Below are positions 29,658 through 38,610 of a DNA stretch of 64,000 nt, piece after piece (the first letter of the stretch is position 1; every line of letters begins with the position of its first letter). The notes beneath the pieces are model-generated. The model was not told the origin of the DNA, did not search any database, and saw only the letters and a program-made list of their open reading frames with translations. The position numbers and the translations under genes are program-made. Source of the DNA: Rhodopseudomonas sp. (lineage in GTDB: Bacteria > Pseudomonadota > Alphaproteobacteria > Rhizobiales > Xanthobacteraceae); assembly GCF_013377015.1 (NCBI RefSeq), contig NZ_JACABA010000001.1, positions 1,506,756 to 1,570,755 on the forward strand, written 5' to 3'.

Positions 29658-29735
29658 GGCGCGGAGGCCATTGGCTTTCACCGCCGCGCTGCAATCGACC
29701 CTCCCGCGACAGCCGCGCCGTGCTATATTGTGGTC

Positions 29736-30032
29736 ATGAACAGTGCGGACATAGTCGATACCTTGCGACGGTCGGAGCAGGCCCTGCGCGCGCGCGGCGT
29801 GCAGCGTGCGGCGCTGTTCGGATCGGTCGCACGCGGCGACGACCGCCCGGGAAGCGACATCGACATCATGGTCGAGATTGATCCCGAGGCGCATATTACC
29901 GTGTTCGACTATGTCGGCCTGAAGGAGTTCATCGCCGGACTGTTCGAAGGCCCCGTGGATGTCGTGAGCCGGGATAACCTCAAGCCTCATCTGCGACCGG
30001 CCGCCACCGCCGACGCGATCTATGCGTTCTGA
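29736..30032 (+). CDS. mntA: MntA-type minimal nucleotidyltransferase antitoxin
   Basis: A 98-residue minimal nucleotidyltransferase with the exact GSx10DxD motif: GSVARGDDRPGSDID. MntA antitoxins neutralise HepT toxins by AMPylating the tyrosine of the HepT active motif. The ATG at 29736 has no Shine-Dalgarno. A TATATT hexamer at 29724-29729 would place transcription start at or next to the A of the ATG, suggesting a leaderless transcript. It overlaps the downstream hepT by 11 bases, so the two are translationally coupled. Confidence 0.88.
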   Translation: MNSADIVDTLRRSEQALRARGVQRAALFGSVARGDDRPGSDIDIMVEIDPEAHITVFDYVGLKEFIAGLFEGPVDVVSRDNLKPHLRPAATADAIYAF

Positions 30033-30366
30033 CATCAGCATCGCTGCGCTTCGCGACATTCAACATCATATCGGCCTTGCGATCGAATTTGTCGCCGGGT
30101 TCGATCGCGATCAATTCAAGAATGACCTGCGCACCGTCTATGCGGTCACCCGATGCCTCGAGATCGTGTCGGAAGCATCACGTCGCCTGACCGACGATTT
30201 GAAGGCGCGACACCCGGCGATACCCTGGAAGCAGATCGCGGGTGCCGGCAACGTCTACCGGCACGACTACGAGGACGTCGCAGCGCATTTGGTATGGGAT
30301 ACCGTCCACAGCGCATTGCCGGCACTCCGGATCGCCATCGATGACGAAATCGCCCGCAGTTCATGA
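30022..30366 (+). CDS. hepT: HepT-like ribonuclease toxin (DUF86)
   Basis: A 114-residue helical HEPN protein, the partner of the upstream nucleotidyltransferase. The C-terminal motif region is IPWKQIAGAGNVYRHDYEDV. Canonical HepT has Arg-x4-6-His-x-Tyr starting with RN; here that Arg position is Gly (GAGN), and an Arg sits directly before the His (YRHDY). This may be a distinct subfamily or a toxin with weak RNase activity. It starts within the end of mntA, as usual for this pair. Confidence 0.85.
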   Translation: MRSDISIAALRDIQHHIGLAIEFVAGFDRDQFKNDLRTVYAVTRCLEIVSEASRRLTDDLKARHPAIPWKQIAGAGNVYRHDYEDVAAHLVWDTVHSALPALRIAIDDEIARSS

Positions 30367-30541
30367 CCGACAACGCGCGCAACCGGGCGGCCCGGTCGCG
30401 GCCTTCCTCGCATGGAACCCGCACTTGCTGTCGCCGATCGTCGATGGTTAATCGCGTCTTAACCTCGCCGTATCTATGGTGGCTGATCCGTTTTCGCTCG
30501 ATCCCGTGACGGTCGCGCGCCCTGAAAGCTGGCGTTTCCGA

Positions 30542-31768
30542 ATGGCTTTGACCGCCCCCTCCACCTTGGCGTCCAGCGCCGGCAGTTCCGATGCTGCCGG
30601 TCAGAGCGAACGCTCGCCGTTCGCGCGGCTGACCGAGCTGCTGGCGCCGTATCAGCCCGGACAGTCCCTTATCAACCTGTCGCTGGGCGAACCGCAGCAT
30701 CCGGTGCCGGATTTCGTCGGCCCGGTGCTGGCGCAACACATCGCCGAATTTGGCCGCTATCCCGCCGCCAAGGGTATCGAACCGTTCCGCCGCGCGGTGT
30801 CGACCTGGCTGTCGCTGCGCTTCGAGCTGCCGCGCGCGCTCGATCCGGAGAGCGAAATCCTGGTGCTGAACGGCAGCCGCGAGGGGCTGTTCCTGGCCGC
30901 AATCGCCGCCGCCCGCTTCGTGCCGCAACGCGCCGGCAAGCCAGCGATCCTGATGCCGAATCCGTTCTACCCGGCCTACGGCGCCGGCGCCCGCGCCGCC
31001 GACTGCGAGCCGATCTTCCTGCCGACCACGCTCGGCAACGGCTTCCTGCCCGACCTCGATGCGCTGGATGCAGCGACGCTGGCGCGCACGGTGGCGATCT
31101 ACATCGCTTCGCCCGCCAATCCGCAGGGCGCGGTCGCGTCGCGCGACTATTTCCTGCGGCTGAAAGCGCTCGCCGACCGCCATGGCTTCATGATCCTGAG
31201 CGACGAGTGCTATTCGGAAATCTATGCCCAGACCGCGCCCGGCAGCGCGCTAGAAGCCGCCGGTCCCGACTTCGGCCATGTGGTGGCGTTCCAGTCGCTG
31301 TCGAAGCGCTCGAACCTGCCCGGGATGCGAGTCGGCTTCGTCGCTGGCGACGCCCAATTTCTCAAGGCGTTTCATGAGCTGCGCAATGTCGCAGCCCCGC
31401 AGGTGCCGGTGCCGCTACAGCATGTCGCGGTCGCAGCTTACGGAGACGAGAGCCATGTCGAGGAGAACCGCCGGCTGTACCGGCTGAAATTCGACCTCGC
31501 CGACCAGATCCTCGGATCGCGCTACGGCTACAAGCGGCCCGCCGGCGGCTTCTGCCTCTGGCTCGACGTCTCCGCGCATGGCGGCGACGAGGCGGCGACG
31601 CTGAAACTGTTCAAGGACGGCGGCGTCCGCGTGGTCCCGGGCAGCTATCTGGCGCGGCAGCAACCCGACGGCAGCAATCCCGGCGCCGGATATATTCGCG
31701 TGGCGATGGTGCAGGACAGTGAAACCACCGCCGAGGCGTTGCATCGCCTGGTTCGTATTCTTGAATAA
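30542..31768 (+). CDS. PLP aminotransferase, class I/II (N-succinyldiaminopimelate aminotransferase-like)
   Basis: A fold-type I aminotransferase of about 408 residues. Motifs are LINLSLGEPQHPVPDFV, LVLNGSREGLFLAAIAAARF, IASPANPQGAV, ILSDECYSEIY and the PLP lysine in FQSLSKRSNLPGMRVGFV. The resemblance is to DapC-type enzymes that convert N-succinyl-2-amino-6-oxopimelate in lysine/peptidoglycan synthesis, but related aminotransferases are hard to tell apart. No Shine-Dalgarno is visible for the ATG at 30542 or for an in-frame ATG at 30476. ftsK starts 12 bases after its stop, so the two are probably co-transcribed. Confidence 0.85.
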   Translation: MALTAPSTLASSAGSSDAAGQSERSPFARLTELLAPYQPGQSLINLSLGEPQHPVPDFVGPVLAQHIAEFGRYPAAKGIEPFRRAVSTWLSLRFELPRALDPESEILVLNGSREGLFLAAIAAARFVPQRAGKPAILMPNPFYPAYGAGARAADCEPIFLPTTLGNGFLPDLDALDAATLARTVAIYIASPANPQGAVASRDYFLRLKALADRHGFMILSDECYSEIYAQTAPGSALEAAGPDFGHVVAFQSLSKRSNLPGMRVGFVAGDAQFLKAFHELRNVAAPQVPVPLQHVAVAAYGDESHVEENRRLYRLKFDLADQILGSRYGYKRPAGGFCLWLDVSAHGGDEAATLKLFKDGGVRVVPGSYLARQQPDGSNPGAGYIRVAMVQDSETTAEALHRLVRILE

Positions 31769-31780
31769 TCGCGGGGCGGA

Positions 31781-34231
31781 ATGAGCATGCCGGCGATCGA
31801 ACGTGTCATCCCTCTGGTCGGGCATCTGCCCCAGGCGATTCGCGACGCGCTGGTGCGACGGCTGCGCGAACTCGCCGGCGTCGGCCTGATTGCGCTGTCC
31901 GGCGTCGCCGCGGCGGCACTTATGACATGGTCGGTGCAGGACCCGAGCCTCAGTCACGCCACCTCGCGCACGATCCGTAACATTGTTGGCTATCCGGGCG
32001 CGATCGGCGCCGATCTGTCGATGCAGATCCTCGGCCTTGGCGCAATCGGGTTGTTGTTGCCGATCGCGGTATGGGGCTGGCGGATGATCAACCACCGGCC
32101 GTTCGACCGCCGGGCGCTGCGGTTCGGCTGCTGGATTTTGTGCACCATCACCGCGGCCGGATTCGCCAGCTGTTTTCCCCATGACGGGTCGTGGCCGCTG
32201 CCGACCGGCGTCGGCGGCGTGGTCGGCGACGCGCTGGTGCGGACGCCTGCGCTGGTGTTCGGCCCGCCCGGATTGATCTACCGGATCGTCCTCGGCCTGA
32301 TCCTCGGCGCCGCGATGCTGACGACGTTCCTGATCGCCTGCGGCTTCGGCGCGCGCGAGCCGCAACAGACCGAATTGATGGCCGACGATCTGCCGTTCGA
32401 GGAAGATCGCGACGAAGGTTCGGTGTCGCTGGGCTGGCTGGTGCACGCGCTGCTGAGCGCCAAGGCGCAGTTCCTGCGGTTCGCGAAGCTGAGCTACCGC
32501 CGGCTGGTGGCGAGTGCGCCGCCCGCCGCGGCGATGCCGTTCGAACGCCAGGAGCCGAGGCTCGGCGGCCGGCCGAGCCCGTCGATCGCGCCGCACGCCG
32601 ATCAGGACGACGAACCCGAGCTCGACGACGAGGACGATGAGGAAGATGAGGCGCCGGTGGCGCGCGCCCCGCGCAAGAAGCCCGTGCCGAAGACGCCGCC
32701 GCGCAAACCCGCCGGAAAATTCGAACTGCCGCCGGTCTCGGTGCTGACCGCGCCGAAATCCTCCGATCGCCAGCCGCTCAACAAGGCCGAACTCGAAGCC
32801 AATTCGCGCGCGCTGGAAGGCGTGCTCGGCGACTTCGGCGTCCGCGGCGAAATCGTCAAGGCGCATCCCGGCCCAGTGGTGACGCTGTACGAACTGGAGC
32901 CCGCGCCCGGCATCAAGTCGTCGCGGGTGATCGGGCTCGCCGACGATATTGCGCGATCGATGAGCGCCTTGTCGGCCCGCGTCGCCGTGGTGCCCGGCCG
33001 CAACGCTATCGGCATCGAACTGCCGAATCCGCATCGAGAAAAAGTCCTGCTGCGCGAATTGCTGGTGACGAAAGACGGCAACGAATCAGTGGCGAAACTG
33101 CCGCTCTGCCTCGGCAAGAATATCGGCGGCGAATCGATCATCGTCGATCTGGCCCGGATGCCGCATCTGTTGATCGCCGGCACCACCGGCTCCGGCAAAT
33201 CGGTCGCCATCAATACCATGATCCTCAGCCTGCTCTACCGGCTGCGGCCGGATCAGTGCCGGCTGATCATGGTCGATCCGAAAATGCTCGAACTATCCGT
33301 CTATGACGGCATCCCGCATTTGCTGACGCCTGTCGTCACCGACCCGAAGAAGGCGGTGGTCGCCCTGAAATGGGCGGTGCGCGAGATGGAAGAGCGCTAC
33401 AAGAAGATGTCCAAGCTCGGCGTCCGCAACATCGACGGCTACAATACCAGGCTGGTCGAAGCCAAGGCGCGCGGCGAGGAATTGTCCCGCACCGTACATA
33501 CCGGCTTCGACAAGGAAACCGGCAAGGCAATCTACGAGGCTGAAAAGCTCGACCTCGAGCCGCTGCCCTACATCGTCATCATCGTCGACGAGATGGCCGA
33601 CCTGATGATGGTGGCCGGCAAGGACATAGAAGGCGCGGTGCAGCGGCTGGCGCAGATGGCGCGCGCCGCCGGCCTGCATGTGATCCTCGCCACGCAGCGA
33701 CCCTCGGTCGACGTCATCACCGGCACCATCAAGGCGAACTTCCCGACCCGTATTTCCTTCCAGGTCACTTCGAAAATCGACAGCCGCACCATTCTGGGGG
33801 AGATGGGCGCTGAGCAGCTACTTGGCCAGGGCGACATGCTCTATATGGCCGGCGGCGGACGGATCAGCCGCGTGCACGGACCGTTCGTTTCCGACGAAGA
33901 GGTCGAGAAGGTGGTCAAACACCTCAAGACCCAGGGCCAGCCGGAATATCTTGAAGCCGTCACCGCGGAAGAGCCGGCCGAGGGCGAGGACGGCGCGGTG
34001 TTCGACGCCACCGGGATGGGCGGCGAGGGCGGCGACCTGTTCTCGCAGGCGGTCGCGATTGTAAAGCGTGATCGCAAGGCGTCGACCAGCTATATTCAGC
34101 GTCGGCTGCAGATCGGATATAACCGCGCCGCGTCGCTGATGGAGCGGATGGAACTGGAAGGCATCGTCGGCCAGCCCAACCATGCTGGCAAACGCGAAAT
34201 CCTGGTCGAGGAAGAAGAGAGCGGCTTTTAG
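31781..34231 (+). CDS. ftsK: DNA translocase FtsK
   Basis: An 816-residue FtsK/SpoIIIE. The N-terminus has about four membrane segments (first [20 protein letters not shown]). An acidic and Lys/Pro-rich linker follows (about residues 270-320). The motor domain has Walker [11 protein letters not shown] at about residue 466 and Walker [16 protein letters not shown]. The C-terminal winged-helix gamma domain ([20 protein letters not shown]) reads KOPS sequences. FtsK pumps chromosome DNA at the septum and activates XerCD. lolA follows. Confidence 0.97.
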   Translation: MSMPAIERVIPLVGHLPQAIRDALVRRLRELAGVGLIALSGVAAAALMTWSVQDPSLSHATSRTIRNIVGYPGAIGADLSMQILGLGAIGLLLPIAVWGWRMINHRPFDRRALRFGCWILCTITAAGFASCFPHDGSWPLPTGVGGVVGDALVRTPALVFGPPGLIYRIVLGLILGAAMLTTFLIACGFGAREPQQTELMADDLPFEEDRDEGSVSLGWLVHALLSAKAQFLRFAKLSYRRLVASAPPAAAMPFERQEPRLGGRPSPSIAPHADQDDEPELDDEDDEEDEAPVARAPRKKPVPKTPPRKPAGKFELPPVSVLTAPKSSDRQPLNKAELEANSRALEGVLGDFGVRGEIVKAHPGPVVTLYELEPAPGIKSSRVIGLADDIARSMSALSARVAVVPGRNAIGIELPNPHREKVLLRELLVTKDGNESVAKLPLCLGKNIGGESIIVDLARMPHLLIAGTTGSGKSVAINTMILSLLYRLRPDQCRLIMVDPKMLELSVYDGIPHLLTPVVTDPKKAVVALKWAVREMEERYKKMSKLGVRNIDGYNTRLVEAKARGEELSRTVHTGFDKETGKAIYEAEKLDLEPLPYIVIIVDEMADLMMVAGKDIEGAVQRLAQMARAAGLHVILATQRPSVDVITGTIKANFPTRISFQVTSKIDSRTILGEMGAEQLLGQGDMLYMAGGGRISRVHGPFVSDEEVEKVVKHLKTQGQPEYLEAVTAEEPAEGEDGAVFDATGMGGEGGDLFSQAVAIVKRDRKASTSYIQRRLQIGYNRAASLMERMELEGIVGQPNHAGKREILVEEEESGF

Positions 34232-34346
34232 AGGCGTGATTGCTGTGATGGAAATTGCCGACCTGGAGTCGCGAAATCGCCACAGCGCCGGGTTAGCGCC
34301 GACGCGGCGATGCGCCGATTCAGTCAACCCCGCGCAGGAAAACCAA

Positions 34347-35198
34347 TTGAGCAACGATGTCAAAGCTTCGGCAGCGCGGTCCACGGGGCGGACCGCCACG
34401 CGTGCCGCAATGGCGATGCTGGCCGCGGCGCTGATCACCGTGGTGACCGGCCCGCAGGTCGGCGCGCAGCAGGTTCCGGTGCCGAAGCCGGCGCCGAAGG
34501 CCCGCGACGTCCGGCTCAGCGCCTCCGACCCGCAGCCGCGGACACAGGCCCGCCCGGCGGTAACGGCCCCGACGGTAGTGACGGCCCCACCGGAACCGGT
34601 GATTCCCGATCCGCGCCGCAACGTCCCGGCCAATATCTTCAAGAGTTTCGACGATACCCAGAAAACCCAGGCCGCCAAGGTCAGCGCCTATCTGTCGTCG
34701 CTGCAGACCCTGGTTGGAAACTTCGTCCAGGTCGGCCCCGATGGCAGCAAGCTGATGGGCGATTTTTATATCCAGAAACCCGGCAAGGTGCGGTTCGAAT
34801 ACGATGCGCCAAGCCCGATCTCGATGATCGCCGACGGCTCCTCGCTGGCAGTGCGCGACCGCAAGCTCGCCACCCAGGACATCTATCCGCTGTCGCAAAC
34901 CCCGCTACGCTATCTCTTGAGCGACCGCATCGATCTGCTGCGCGACACCAATGTCGTCAGCGTCACCGCCGACGAGCTCTACATCAGCGTGATCATCGAG
35001 GAGAAGAACCCGGTGATCGGTACCAGCCGGCTGTTGCTGATGCTCGGCGCCAGGGACAACCAACTCAAGCAGTGGACCGTGACCGACCCGCAGGGCTACG
35101 ACACTACGGTGGCGATCTATAACGTCGACAGCACCAAGAAGCTCGATCAGACGATGTTCAAGATCGACTTCACCAACTACACGGTTCCGAACAATTAG
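34347..35198 (+). CDS. lolA: Outer-membrane lipoprotein carrier protein LolA
   Basis: A periplasmic chaperone that carries lipoproteins from LolCDE to the outer membrane. After the signal peptide (RAAMAMLAAALITVVTG) comes an unusual Pro-rich linker of about 50 residues, then the LolA beta-barrel: SSLQTLVGNFVQVGPDGSKL, GDFYIQKPGKVRFEYDAPSP and QWTVTDPQGYDTTVAIYNV. The TTG at 34347 has an AGGA ribosome site 7 bases upstream and puts the signal peptide near the N-terminus. In-frame ATGs at 34248 and 34182 would give long non-signal extensions. It lies downstream of ftsK, as is usual in this order. Confidence 0.9.
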   Translation: MSNDVKASAARSTGRTATRAAMAMLAAALITVVTGPQVGAQQVPVPKPAPKARDVRLSASDPQPRTQARPAVTAPTVVTAPPEPVIPDPRRNVPANIFKSFDDTQKTQAAKVSAYLSSLQTLVGNFVQVGPDGSKLMGDFYIQKPGKVRFEYDAPSPISMIADGSSLAVRDRKLATQDIYPLSQTPLRYLLSDRIDLLRDTNVVSVTADELYISVIIEEKNPVIGTSRLLLMLGARDNQLKQWTVTDPQGYDTTVAIYNVDSTKKLDQTMFKIDFTNYTVPNN

Positions 35199-35280
35199 CA
35201 TCGGGCGCACCGTCGGCATCTCCGAGAGATCGGCTGTCAATCGCCCGACTGAACGGCGGCACTGACAATCGATGCACCCC

Positions 35281-35400
35281 GTCATTGCGAGCGGAGGGCG
35301 GCGCGCAGCGCCGTCCGACGGCGAAGCAATCCAGGGGCATCAGATCCGAACCTCTCCTGCAGCCCTGGATTGCTTCGTCGCAAGAGCGCCTCGCAATGAC
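35281..35400. repeat. Intergenic palindromic repeat (family C: GTCATTGCGAG...GCAATCCAG)
   Basis: Opens GTCATTGCGAGCGGAGG and GAAGCAATCCAG, closes CTGGATTGCTTCGTCGCAAG then CCTCGCAATGAC. The ends are inverted over about 12 bases and the inner arms over about 12 more. Same family as 47027-47104 and 62874-62954. Confidence 0.85.
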
Positions 35401-35478
35401 GAACTCAAAGGCTGTTGATTCCCTTTATTTCGAGCCTCTTGGCCGCGAGCCAGCTTCGCTGCTGCCCCGGAGCAGACC

Positions 35479-35525
35479 CCTCATGGTAACGAGCGCGCCT
35501 CTTGGCGCGCGTCTCGAACCATGAG
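35479..35525. repeat. Long hairpin CTCATGGT...ACCATGAG
   Basis: CTCATGGT-AA-CGAGCGCGC pairs with GCGCGCGTCTCG-AACCATGAG around a short CTCTTG loop. Arms are nearly complementary over about 18 bases. It may be an element of its own or half of the palindrome at 35542-35586. Confidence 0.6.
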
Positions 35526-35541
35526 CATGTGCATCTATCAC

Positions 35542-35586
35542 CCTCATCCTTCGAGACGCGGCCGACCGGCCGCTCCTCGGCATGAG
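35542..35586. repeat. Palindromic repeat (CTCATCCTTCGAGACGCGGCC family)
   Basis: CTCATCCTTCGAGACGCGGCC followed by inverted GGCCGCTCCTCGGCATGAG. This dyad type is familiar as a high-copy intergenic repeat in Bradyrhizobiaceae genomes. Confidence 0.65.
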
Positions 35587-35621
35587 ACGTTTTCGTTTCC
35601 AATCCCCGTATGGCATTCCGC

Positions 35622-36434
35622 ATGAACTTCACCTTGACCACCTGGAACATCAACTCGGTGCGGCTGCGCATCGAACTGGTGGCGAAATTCCTCAAGGCGC
35701 GTCGTCCCGACGTGTTGTGCCTGCAGGAGACCAAATGCCCGGACGACGCCTTTCCACTGAAGCGATTCAAGCGGCTCGGCTACGAGCACATCGCCTTGAA
35801 CGGGCAGAAGGGTTATCACGGCGTCGCGGTGATCTCGAAGATCCCCTTGCTCAGCAGCGACATCCGCACCTTCTGCGACAACATCGATTCACGGCACATC
35901 TCGGTGGCGCTCAACGCTGGCGACAGCGTCACGCCGCTGGTACTGCATAATTTCTACGTCCCCGCCGGCGGCGACATTCCCGATCCAGCGCTCAATCCGA
36001 AATTCCTGCACAAGCTGTCGTTCCTCGACGAGATGAAGGCGTGCGCGCCGCTGCACCCGACCGGCGACGCCCGCCACATCCTGGTCGGCGACCTCAACGT
36101 CGCGCCGCACGAAAACGACGTCTGGTCGCACAAGCAGTTGTTGAAGGTGGTGTCGCACACGCCGATCGAATGCGAGAAGCTGCTCGCGGTGCAGCGCGAG
36201 GGCCACTGGGTCGACGTCGCGCGCGAACGGATTCCGCTGTCGGAAAAAGTCTACACCTGGTGGAGCTACCGCGCTGCCGATTGGACGCTGGCCGACCGCG
36301 GCCGTCGACTCGATCACATCTGGGTCTCGCCGGCGCTGCGCGACTGCTTGCGCGACTTCACGATAACCCGCGACGCCCGCGGCTGGGAACGGCCGAGCGA
36401 CCACGTCCCGGTAACGGTGACGCTGGAGCTGTAG
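35622..36434 (+). CDS. xthA: Exodeoxyribonuclease III (AP endonuclease)
   Basis: A 270-residue ExoIII-family nuclease of base-excision repair. The order of catalytic motifs is LTTWNINSVRLRIE, VLCLQETKCPDDAF (metal Glu), GYHGVAVISK, HILVGDLNVAPHENDVW (Asp/Asn), WWSYRAADWTLADRGRRLDH and the terminal RPSDHVPVTVTL with the catalytic Asp-His. The ATG at 35622 is preferred; an ATG four codons upstream is possible. Neither has a clear ribosome site. Confidence 0.95.
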   Translation: MNFTLTTWNINSVRLRIELVAKFLKARRPDVLCLQETKCPDDAFPLKRFKRLGYEHIALNGQKGYHGVAVISKIPLLSSDIRTFCDNIDSRHISVALNAGDSVTPLVLHNFYVPAGGDIPDPALNPKFLHKLSFLDEMKACAPLHPTGDARHILVGDLNVAPHENDVWSHKQLLKVVSHTPIECEKLLAVQREGHWVDVARERIPLSEKVYTWWSYRAADWTLADRGRRLDHIWVSPALRDCLRDFTITRDARGWERPSDHVPVTVTLEL

Positions 36435-36485
36435 GTTCAAACCTCGCAAGATCTCCACCGAGCGATCCACTCAACGGACAAGGCC

Positions 36486-36597
36486 GTCATTCCGGGACGC
36501 GAACAGCGAAGCTGTGAGCGAACCCGGAATCTTGCGGTCTGACCGTGTGGCGAGATTCCGGGCTCGCTCGTTCTGCGAACTCGCGCCCCGGAATGAC
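36486..36597. repeat. Intergenic palindromic repeat (family D: GTCATTCCGGGACGCGAAC)
   Basis: Opens GTCATTCCGGGACGCGAAC, has central halves AACCCGGAATCTTGCGGTCT and AGATTCCGGGCTCGC, and closes CGCGCCCCGGAATGAC. A full inverted structure with the inner CCCGGAATCT/AGATTCCGGG dyad. A degenerate half-similar stretch occurs at about 5342-5388. Confidence 0.8.
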
Positions 36598-36638
36598 TGC
36601 CGTCTCCGGAGAGAGCACGTCAATCCAATCGATCGGGA

Positions 36639-37088
36639 TCACGTGCTCAGCTTGGCGCCCGCCATCAAAATGTCGCTGGTGATCTGGCTGGTGCGGCCGG
36701 CGAATTCGTCGCGCAGCCGTCGCGCGGCGGCCGGATCGCTTTCCAGGATGCGTTGAAACAGGCTGCGCGCGATCCGGATCACCGAGGAATATTCCAGCGC
36801 CACCGCGCTCGACGGCCGCTGCATCGCCACTACCAGCGCGAGCTCGCCGAGCAGCGTGCCGGGGCCGGCGGTGATCTCGTGCTTGCTGCCATCGGCTGGC
36901 AAGATCTGGAACGAACCGCGCTGAACCACATAGCCGGCATCGGCCTCGTCGCCGGCCTTGAACAGCACGTCGCCGCGGCCGAGATCGCGCTGGTCGGAAC
37001 CGATCGCAAGCATCCGCAACGAAGCGGTGCCCAACAGCCGCAGCGTCGGGACGCGCTCGAGCAGGGCAACATCATCTTCGATCGACAT
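36639..37088 (-). CDS. Single-domain cyclic-nucleotide-binding protein
   Basis: A 149-residue protein consisting of a CAP-type cNMP-binding fold: LGRGDVLFKAGDEADAGYVV, GPGTLLGELALVVAMQRPSS (phosphate-binding cassette, with GELAL followed by RPSSA) and ALEYSSVIRIARSLFQRIL. There is no helix-turn-helix or membrane domain. It may act as a small-ligand-sensing subunit of another protein. It follows the response-regulator gene by 65 bases on the same strand and could be part of that pathway. Confidence 0.85.
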   Translation of the reverse strand: MSIEDDVALLERVPTLRLLGTASLRMLAIGSDQRDLGRGDVLFKAGDEADAGYVVQRGSFQILPADGSKHEITAGPGTLLGELALVVAMQRPSSAVALEYSSVIRIARSLFQRILESDPAAARRLRDEFAGRTSQITSDILMAGAKLST

Positions 37089-37153
37089 GCGGGACCGGCT
37101 GGAGAGAGACTGGACGCGCCAGGCACGTTGCTACGAATCGGCCCCTATTGGTA

Positions 37154-37840
37154 TCACGGCACGAGTTTGTAGCCACCGGCTTCGGTGACCAGAATCTCGG
37201 GATTCGCCGCGTCTTTCTCGATCTTTTGGCGCAGCCGGTAGATATGGGTCTCCAGCGTGTGCGTGGTCACGCCCGAATTATAGCCCCAGACTTCCTGCAG
37301 CAGGGTCTCGCGCGACACCGGCGACAGCCCGGCCCGGTACAGGAATCGCAGGATCGCGGTTTCCTTTTCGGTCAGCCGGACCTTCTTGGCGTTGGCGCCG
37401 GTCAGCATCTTGGAGCCGGGACGGAAGCTGTAGGGGCCGACCGTGAACACCGCGTCTTCGCTGGCCTCGTGCTGGCGCAGCTGAGCGCGAATCCGCGCCA
37501 GCAGCACCGCGAAGCGGAACGGCTTGGCGACATAGTCGTTGGCGCCGGATTCCAGGCCCAAAATGGTGTCGGAATCGGTGTCGTGGCCGGTCAGCATGAT
37601 GATCGGGGCCTTGAAGCCGCCCTTGCGCAGGCTGCGTACCACTTCGCGCCCGTCGGTGTCGGGCAATCCGACATCCATCAGCACCAGATCGGGTGAATTG
37701 GCCTTGGCCGACAGCACCCCCTTGGCGCCGGTGTCGACGGCGGAAGCTTCGAACTCCTCGTGCAGCGACAATTGCTCCACCAGAGCGTCGCGCAGATCGG
37801 TGTCGTCGTCCACGATCAGGATCTTGCGGGCGTTGGGCAT
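37154..37840 (-). CDS. OmpR/PhoB-family response regulator
   Basis: A 228-residue two-domain regulator. The receiver domain has the acidic pocket in IVDDDTD, phosphoacceptor D56 in LVLMDVGLPDTDG, T84 and K106 (VAKPF). The C-terminal winged helix has VRLTEKETAILRFLYRAG and THTLETHIYRLRQKIEKD. The cognate histidine kinase is not nearby. Its target is not predictable. A CNMP-binding gene follows it; the divergent neighbour is an L,D-transpeptidase. Confidence 0.92.
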   Translation of the reverse strand: MPNARKILIVDDDTDLRDALVEQLSLHEEFEASAVDTGAKGVLSAKANSPDLVLMDVGLPDTDGREVVRSLRKGGFKAPIIMLTGHDTDSDTILGLESGANDYVAKPFRFAVLLARIRAQLRQHEASEDAVFTVGPYSFRPGSKMLTGANAKKVRLTEKETAILRFLYRAGLSPVSRETLLQEVWGYNSGVTTHTLETHIYRLRQKIEKDAANPEILVTEAGGYKLVP

Positions 37841-38034
37841 GACAGGGGTCCTTTGAGTCGGCGGTCGGCAGCGGCAAATGCTTGGTGACAGTTCGCTTTG
37901 AAGTAGGGGTCTGTTACCGATTCACAAGCCGTTGCGCAGTCTAGCCCACTTTTGAGGCTGTTATTGATGAATGTCCTGTAATGCGCAATCTCGCCATCGC
38001 CGCGCACAGACCGCCGCGGAGGGTTCGGATAAGA

Positions 38035-38604
38035 ATGGGAAATCGAATTATTTCAAAGACTTCCAATAAATCTGCGAGCGAGCGCCCGGTTTCGCGGATC
38101 GTTGTCCGACGCGCAGCCGGCAATCCCAGCCGGGGCTGGTTGATCCTCGCGGGGCAGGCCATCCCGGTCGCGCTGGGCCGCAGCGGCATCCTGGCCAACA
38201 AGCGCGAAGGCGATGGCGGTACGCCGCGCGGCGCCTTCCATCCGCTGCGGCTGTGGTGGCGGGCCGACCGCGCGCCGCGGCCGCGCACCCTGCTGCCGAT
38301 CCGCCGCATCGGCCCCTTTGACGCCTGGTGCGAGGACCCGGCCAGCCGGCACTACAACCAGCCGGTGCGCCGCGGACCGGGTCAGGATGGCGACCGGCTC
38401 AAGCGCGACGACCATCTGTACGATTTCATCATCGAGATCGACCACAACGCGGCGCCGCGCAGCGCGGGGCGCGGCAGCGCGGTGTTTCTGCATCTGGCGC
38501 GCGATAATTTCGGCCCCACCGCCGGCTGCGTGGCGATGACCAGGCCGGCGATGCTGCGGCTATTGGCGCGGATCGGGTCAAAGACGAAGATCGTGATCGG
38601 GTAA
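38035..38604 (+). CDS. L,D-transpeptidase (YkuD family)
   Basis: A 189-residue protein with the catalytic motif FLHLARDNFGPTAGCVAMTR; the nucleophile is Cys165 counted from this start, and His153 is the conserved upstream histidine. It lacks a classical signal peptide, LysM or SPOR domain. YkuD enzymes cross-link peptidoglycan or attach lipoproteins. The ATG at 38035 has a GGAGGG about 11 bases upstream; the alternative ATG at 37981 has none. It is divergent from the response regulator. Confidence 0.83.
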   Translation: MGNRIISKTSNKSASERPVSRIVVRRAAGNPSRGWLILAGQAIPVALGRSGILANKREGDGGTPRGAFHPLRLWWRADRAPRPRTLLPIRRIGPFDAWCEDPASRHYNQPVRRGPGQDGDRLKRDDHLYDFIIEIDHNAAPRSAGRGSAVFLHLARDNFGPTAGCVAMTRPAMLRLLARIGSKTKIVIG

Positions 38605-38610
38605 GCAGAC

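Larger units (their letters stand above)
35199..35621. other. Intergenic region packed with palindromic repeats
   Basis: 423 bases between lolA and the exonuclease gene. Three separate palindromic elements fill it: 35281-35400, 35479-35525 and 35542-35586. No protein-coding sequence is apparent in the remainder. Confidence 0.6.

Noticed and set aside
31415-33034. A 539-codon minus-strand frame across the aminotransferase and ftsK
   Set aside because: It spans two real genes on the other strand and has no protein-like motif.
35281-35586. Possible CRISPR array from the clustered repeats
   Set aside because: The elements are palindromic, of different families and without regular spacers.
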